Part shown: piece after piece, positions 59,611 to 64,000 of the stretch | Numbering within the stretch: position 1 is the stretch's first letter | Layout of the letters: each line of letters begins with the position of its first letter | Assembly (NCBI GenBank): GCA_963763085.1 | Contig: CAVXNB010000003.1 | Location: 124,001-188,000 of the forward strand | Length of the DNA stretch: 64,000 nucleotides | Reading direction: 5' to 3' | Source of the DNA: CAVXNB01 sp963763085 | Lineage (GTDB): Bacteria > Actinomycetota > Acidimicrobiia > Acidimicrobiales > Bog-793 | The notes under the pieces: generated by a model | The model's database searches: none | The model's input: the letters and a program-made list of their open reading frames with translations, nothing else | Told to the model about the DNA's origin: nothing | Position numbers and translations under genes: made by a program

Positions 59611-60684
59611 TCACAGCCGTGCCCAGAGCCGTTCGGCCTGCTCGCGCGCGCGGGCGCGGACCTCGACCGGGTCGACACGGGTCGGGCGCCCGTTCGAGAG
59701 CACGACCTCGCCGGCCACGACGACCTCGACCGGCTGCACCCCGGGCGTGAAGGCGAGGTGCCACGGGTCGATCGGTTCGTAGCTCCAGCGGACACGGTCG
59801 TTGGCGGCCTCCGGGACCAGACCACTGCCGCCCTCCAGCCAGGACCAGGCCGCAGAGGGCGTCGCCGTCACGTCGTCCTCGCGCTGGCGGACATAGGCGA
59901 TGCGGAACTCCTCCAGCATGTCCCCGCCGATCCCGTCGGTCCCCAGCGCGACGGGGTTCTCGAGGCGGGCCGGGCGGGCGTAGCCGACGGCGTTGTTCAT
60001 GTTCGACCGCGGATTGTGGGCGACGGTCCCGCGCAACGGCCGGTCGAGGTGCACGCAATGGGCGAGCAACCATGCATCCGTTGCGACGCCGTCGAGCCTG
60101 GCGCCGGCCGCCGAGTCGACGCGATCCTCGGCTACGTGGATGTGGACGCCCACCCCGAGATCGGCCGCCAGCCCGGAGACCGCCTCGAGGCTCGCCTCGG
60201 AGAGCGTGAAACAGGCATGCGCACCGACAAATCCCCTCCCCCCCGCACGGAGGAAGCGCTCGTTCTCGGCCAGACCGGCGCGCACGCCCTCCGGTCCGTT
60301 GCGGTCGGTCACCTCGTAACAGCACGAGACCCGGATGCCTACCTCGGCGCACGCGTCGGCGATGACGCTGAGAGAGCCCTCGATCGCGTTCGGGGACGCA
60401 TGATGATCGACGATCGCCGTCGTTCCCCGCTCGAGCGCTTCGAGAGCGCCGAGCATCGCCGACCACCGGATCATCTCGAGATCGAGGGCGCGGTCGAGCC
60501 GCCACCATACGAGCTCGAGGATCTCGGGGAAGTCGTGCGGGGTGCGGGGCGGTGCCGGCATTCCGCGAGCCAGAGACGAGTAGAGGTGGTGATGCCCGCA
60601 GACGAGGCCGCTCGTCACGCCGGCCGCGAGCGGCGCGCCGCCCGTGCCCGTTGTGGGGACGGCGCCGGCCCCCGGGGCGGTCAC
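59611..60684 (-). CDS. SsnA-like amidohydrolase (metal-dependent aminohydrolase)
   Basis: 357 residues from the GTG at 60684, which overlaps the large-subunit stop. Metal site: HxH in CGHHHLYSSLARGMP, His in HIHVAEDRVDS, His in LLAHCVHLDRPL, Asp in ALGTDGIGGDML. The HHHLYSSLARGMP motif is that of SsnA, a putative aminohydrolase of the selenium-dependent molybdenum hydroxylase loci. The usual ~50-residue N-terminal beta domain is missing, so either the start is later than normal or the N-terminus is lost. Confidence 0.82.
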   Translation of the reverse strand: MTAPGAGAVPTTGTGGAPLAAGVTSGLVCGHHHLYSSLARGMPAPPRTPHDFPEILELVWWRLDRALDLEMIRWSAMLGALEALERGTTAIVDHHASPNAIEGSLSVIADACAEVGIRVSCCYEVTDRNGPEGVRAGLAENERFLRAGGRGFVGAHACFTLSEASLEAVSGLAADLGVGVHIHVAEDRVDSAAGARLDGVATDAWLLAHCVHLDRPLRGTVAHNPRSNMNNAVGYARPARLENPVALGTDGIGGDMLEEFRIAYVRQREDDVTATPSAAWSWLEGGSGLVPEAANDRVRWSYEPIDPWHLAFTPGVQPVEVVVAGEVVLSNGRPTRVDPVEVRARAREQAERLWARL

Positions 60685-63256
60685 TCGTCCGTGGCGCCGG
60701 CGGACGCTCCCACGGGCACGCGCATGGGGAGCGTCGAGCGCCAGGTGCCGTCGAGGTCGTGGAGCGCGCCGGCGACCGCGCCGGCCGTCGGTACGAGACC
60801 GATCTCGCCGACGCCCTTGATCCCGTACGGGGACCTCGGTTGGGGCACCTCGACGAGGATCGTGTCGATCGGCGGCACGTCCTTGGGCCGGATGATCCCG
60901 AGGCTGCGCAACGTCATGTTCGTGGGACGCCCCTCTTCGTCGGAGGGGAAGTCCTCCGAGAGGGCGTAGCCGAGCCCCATGTGCACCGACCCCTGGATCT
61001 GACCTTCGCACAACAGGGGGTTCACGGCCCGGCCGACGTCGTGGACCGCCAGCACCCGCTCGATCTTCCCGGTCTCCCGGTCGACGACGACGAGCTGGGC
61101 GGCGTAGGAGAACACCGAATGGATGACCGGGTTCTCGAGGCCGTCCTTGAGCGAGTTCGTCCAGTCGACGCGGTACTCGCCCTCGTAGTCGACGCCCGGC
61201 CGGCACCCGTCGGCGAGGGCCTGCCGGCAGGCGTCGGCGACGGCACCCGCGCCCATGAGCGTTCCCCGGGACCCCGTCGTCTGGCCGGCTCCGAGCTCGC
61301 GCGTCGTGTCGACGAGTACGCGCACCCGGCGCGGGTCCACACCCAGCTCCTCGACGGCGACCTGGAGCGCCACGGTGTGGACGCCCTGGCCCATCTCGGT
61401 CCAGCAGTGGCGAACCTCGACATCGCCCTCCTCGGAGAAACGGACCACCGCTTTCACGATCTCGACCAAGCCGTTGCCGAGCCCGGAATTCTTGAGCCCG
61501 AAGCCCAGCCCGACCGCCTTGCCGTCGAGCGACGGCTTCCTCGTAGGCCGGCCTGATGGCCTCCAGGCAAGCGCGGGCGCCCAACGATCCGTCATCCATC
61601 AGCTGTCCCGGTCCCCAGACCACGCCCGGGGTCACCGCGTTGCGGAACCGCATCTCCCAGGCGCTGATCCCGACCTCAGCCGCCAGGCGATCGATGACGC
61701 CTTCCATCGCGAACTGGGCCTGGTTGGCGCCGAAGCCACGAAAGGCACCGCACACCGGGTTGTTCGTCCGCACTGCGATCGACTCGACGTCGATGACGGG
61801 CAGGTGATACGGGCCGGACGCGTGGCCGGCGGCGCGCTCGAGGACCTTCATGCCGACCGACGCGTACGGCCCGGAGTCCCCGACCATCCGTGCCCTCAGG
61901 GCCGTAAGCCTGCCGTCGGCGTCGCACCCGACCCAGTACTCCATCCGGATCGGGTGACGTTTCGGATGCACGAGAAACGACTCCTCGCGCGACAACGTGC
62001 ACTTCACCGCCCTCTTCAGCAGCCAGGCGGCAAGGGCCGTCTGGGCCTGGTTGGACATGTCCTCCTTGCCCCCGAAGGCGCCGCCGTTCGAGACCTGCTC
62101 CACGACGACCTGCTCGGCCGGGATCGCCGAGCACCGACGCGATCTGGTTGCGGTCGTCCCAGGCACCCTGACCGCCCGAGAAGACCTTCAGGGTGCCGTT
62201 CGGTCCCGGCACGGCGACGGTGGACTCGGGCTCGAGGAAAGCATGCTCGACGCGCTGGGTCTGGAAGACCTCGTGCACCGTGTGCACCGAGCCGGCGAGG
62301 GCGGCGTCGACGTCGCCCCGCGCGTACACCGAGCGGGAGAGCACGTTGCCCTCGAGCTGCCAGACCGCGTCCTCGGGATCGTCGATCGCAGCGCTCGCGT
62401 CGGTGATCGGACGGAGCGGCTGGTAGGTGATATCGACGAGCTTGGACGCCTCGCGCGCGGTCTCCCTCGAGTCGGCGACGACGATGGCGAGGACGTCGCC
62501 GAGATACGAGGTGCGGCCCCCCTCGGGGATGAACACGGGCCAGTCGGTGTGGATGATCCCGACGCGCAGCTCACCGGGGACGTCGGCGGCGGTGAACACG
62601 GCCTCGACACCCGGCAGGGCGCGTGCGGCCGCGGTGTCGATGCGGAGCACGTCGGCTCGGGCGTGGTCGGCGAGCCGGAGGGCGCCGTGCAGCATGCCGG
62701 GAACCCTGATGTCGTCGACGTAGTCGCGGTCGCCGAGCGCCAGCTCGACGCTCTCGTACTTGATGCCCCGCGAGCCGATGCCCCCGGGCGCGATCGCCTC
62801 CGGCACCCGCCCGGCGGCGAGAACCTCGACCGCGTCGAGGATCTTGCTGTAGCCGGTGCAACGGCACAGATGCGCTCCGAGGTAACGGGCCGCATCGTCC
62901 CGGGTGAGGTCCGAGCCCTTCTTGTCGATGAGTGCCTTGACCCTGACGAGGATGCCAGGCGTGCAGAAGCCGCACTGAAGCGCCCCGGTGGCTGCGAACG
63001 CGGCGGCAAAGCGCTCCCGCTCCGACGCGTCGAACCCCTCCAAGGTCGTGATCGACTTGCCGGCCGCTTTTTCGAGCGAGATCTGGCAGCTCACCGACGC
63101 CTTGCCGTCGATCAGCACCGTGCAGCAGCCGCACTGGCCGGACGGGGAGCAGCCGTCCTTGGGCGAGGTGACGTCCAGCTCCTCGCGGAGCGCCGCCAGC
63201 AGATGCGGGTGAGCGCCGACCTCGACCTCTTTCCCGTTGAGCGTGAACTGGGCCAT
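60681..63256 (-). CDS. Fused 2Fe-2S/molybdopterin hydroxylase (XdhD/selenium-dependent xanthine dehydrogenase type), two frameshifts
   Basis: About 857 residues from ATG 63256 (GGTGGAGG upstream). N-terminal 2Fe-2S domains: CSPSGQCGCCTVLIDGKASVSC and CGFCTPGILVRV with CRCTGYSKIL. Then the Mo domain: GVEAVFTAADVPG, QVSNGGAFGGKEDMSNQ, RTNNPVCGAFRGFGANQAQFA, VLAVHDVGRAVNPLLCEGQI, GIKGVGEIGLVPTAGAV. Three frames are used: one base too many near 62125 (in GDPGR versus GIPAEQVVVEQ) and another near 61527. Fusion of the iron-sulfur and Mo parts in one chain is the hallmark of this enzyme group. Neighbours SsnA and carbamate kinase match the E. coli ygf/yqe-type locus. Confidence 0.85.
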
Positions 63257-63288
63257 GGTCTTCGCCTCCACCATCTCCGAGACGACCG

Positions 63289-63304
63289 CGCGCTCTGGAG
63301 CGCG
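63289..63304. terminator. Hairpin upstream of the fused hydroxylase gene
   Basis: CGCGCTC-TG-GAGCGCG in the 92-base gap between carbamate kinase and the hydroxylase gene. Could be a terminator or attenuator separating the genes. Weak. Confidence 0.3.
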
Positions 63305-63348
63305 GGCCGGCTTCGGCTTTCTCAGGCTACCCGAGCCCGGCCGGCGGA

Positions 63349-64000
63349 TTAGTCCGGCGTGAAATGGGTCCCGGTGTCGCCGTGGAGCGCCCGCTCGACG
63401 TTCTCCGGATTCGTCACGATCGCGGTCCCTCCTCCGCCGCGGAGGTAATTCACGATCGCCTGGATCTTGGGAGCCATGCTGCCGGCAGCGAAATGGATGC
63501 CCTCGTCGAGATACGCCTCCGCCTCCGCCAGCGTGAGGTGGTCGAGCGGAGTCTCCTCAGGCGTGCCGAAGTTCAGCGCCACTTTCTCCACGGCGGTCGA
63601 GATCAGGAGGAGATCGGCGGCGAGGTTGTTGGCGAGGAGGGCGGAGGCGAGGTCCTTGTCGATGACTGCGGCGACGCCGTGCAGATCCCCGTTCTCGTCG
63701 GCCACGACCGGGATGCCGCCGCCGCCCGCCGTGATCACCACGATGCCCGCCTTGATCAGCCCCCGAATCGCGCTGCAGCTCCACGATCCGCAGCGGTTGC
63801 GGCGACGCCACGACCCGTCTCCAGCCCCGATTCGCGTCCTCGACCAGCTTCCAGCCCTCGTTGCGGCGACGTTCCGCCTGGTCGGAGTCCAGGAAGCCGC
63901 CGATGGGCTTGGTCGGATTCTCGAACGCCGGGTCATCTGCGGCCACCTCGGTCTGGCAGACGATCGTGGCGGCCTCCCGGTCCATGCCCCGCCGGCGGAA
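63349..64000 (-). CDS. arcC: Carbamate kinase, C-terminal part, cut by the right edge and frameshifted
   Basis: The 5' part lies outside the window. Visible: YRRRG-like start region, then VCQTEVAADDPAFENPTKPIGGFL, WRRVVASPQPLRIVEL, then after a one-base shift near 63776 the frame continues SAIRGLIKAGIVVITAGGGGIPVV, VIDKDLASALLANNLAADLLLISTAVEKVALNFG and HFAAGSMAPKIQAIVNYL, ending HFTPD. These are amino acid kinase motifs in carbamate-kinase order. It makes ATP from carbamoyl phosphate, fitting a purine or hydantoin-type degradation locus. Same strand as the hydroxylase and SsnA-like genes. Confidence 0.88.
   Translation of the reverse strand, partial: SAGGAWTGRPPRSSARPRWPQMTRRSRIRPSPSAASWTPTRRNVAATRAGSWSRTRIGAGDGSWRRRNRCGSWSCSAIRGLIKAGIVVITAGGGGIPVVADENGDLHGVAAVIDKDLASALLANNLAADLLLISTAVEKVALNFGTPEETPLDHLTLAEAEAYLDEGIHFAAGSMAPKIQAIVNYLRGGGGTAIVTNPENVERALHGDTGTHFTPD

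Overview
The window is GC-rich DNA from an actinobacterium, most likely an uncultured soil lineage. GTG/TTG starts are frequent, and most genes are packed into operons with ATGA, GTGA or TAGTG junctions. The gene set includes DUF6458, a CYTH-CHAD protein, an LLM flavin oxidoreductase, a group-II truncated haemoglobin, Tat-type lipoprotein solute-binding proteins and many SDRs. Class-level placement (Acidimicrobiia or Thermoleophilia-like) is a guess. No rRNA, tRNA, CRISPR or transposase was seen.

Layout. 1-5.4 kb: a truncated exported-protein end, a GntR/YtrA remnant, a DUF6458 protein divergent from a small winged-helix regulator, a TauE-type exporter, a YtrA-ATPase-permease operon on the minus strand (permease frameshifted), and a small gene broken by an internal duplication. 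5.4-36 kb: a sugar/sugar-acid catabolic island in three modules. Module I has an enolase-superfamily dehydratase, an SMP-30 lactonase and a LacI regulator facing a nine-gene minus-strand operon (19.0 to 8.75 kb): binding protein, aldose-epimerase-like protein, SDR, enolase-superfamily dehydratase, GH88/GH105 hydrolase, DapA-type aldolase, two Dpp-type permeases and a fused double ATPase. Module II (29.0 to 19.8 kb, minus strand) has IclR, SDR, M24 peptidase, VOC protein, binding protein, E1 alpha and beta of a 2-oxoacid dehydrogenase, SDR and a PcaB/PurB-type lyase. Module III (29.2-35.4 kb) has an enolase-superfamily dehydratase, two SDRs and an epimerase on plus, with an IclR regulator and a third binding protein on minus. 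The three binding proteins appear to share one permease/ATPase set.

36-54.6 kb: a hemerythrin-like protein, a secreted beta-helix protein, a sedolisin peptidase, a UspA protein, then an APC permease, GntR/UTRA regulator, dimethylglycine/sarcosine-dehydrogenase-like flavoprotein and choline-kinase-like protein that look like one methylamine/choline-derived catabolic locus. Next come truncated haemoglobin, DprA, CYTH-CHAD, Nudix, VOC, a GlcD-like FAD oxidase, an EamA transporter, a YedY-like molybdoenzyme with its cytochrome b, and a TetR regulator. 54.6-64 kb: two molybdenum-hydroxylase clusters. The first is a three-subunit FAD/2Fe-2S/Mo enzyme with an LLM oxidoreductase on plus. The second is a fused 2Fe-2S/Mo enzyme with an SsnA-like amidohydrolase and carbamate kinase on minus, resembling the selenium-dependent molybdenum hydroxylase loci.

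At least ten well-conserved genes are interrupted by frameshifts, and almost every one is repaired by removing a single base. That pattern looks more like sequence error than wholesale gene decay. For such genes I give the span of the repaired gene and state where the shift lies.
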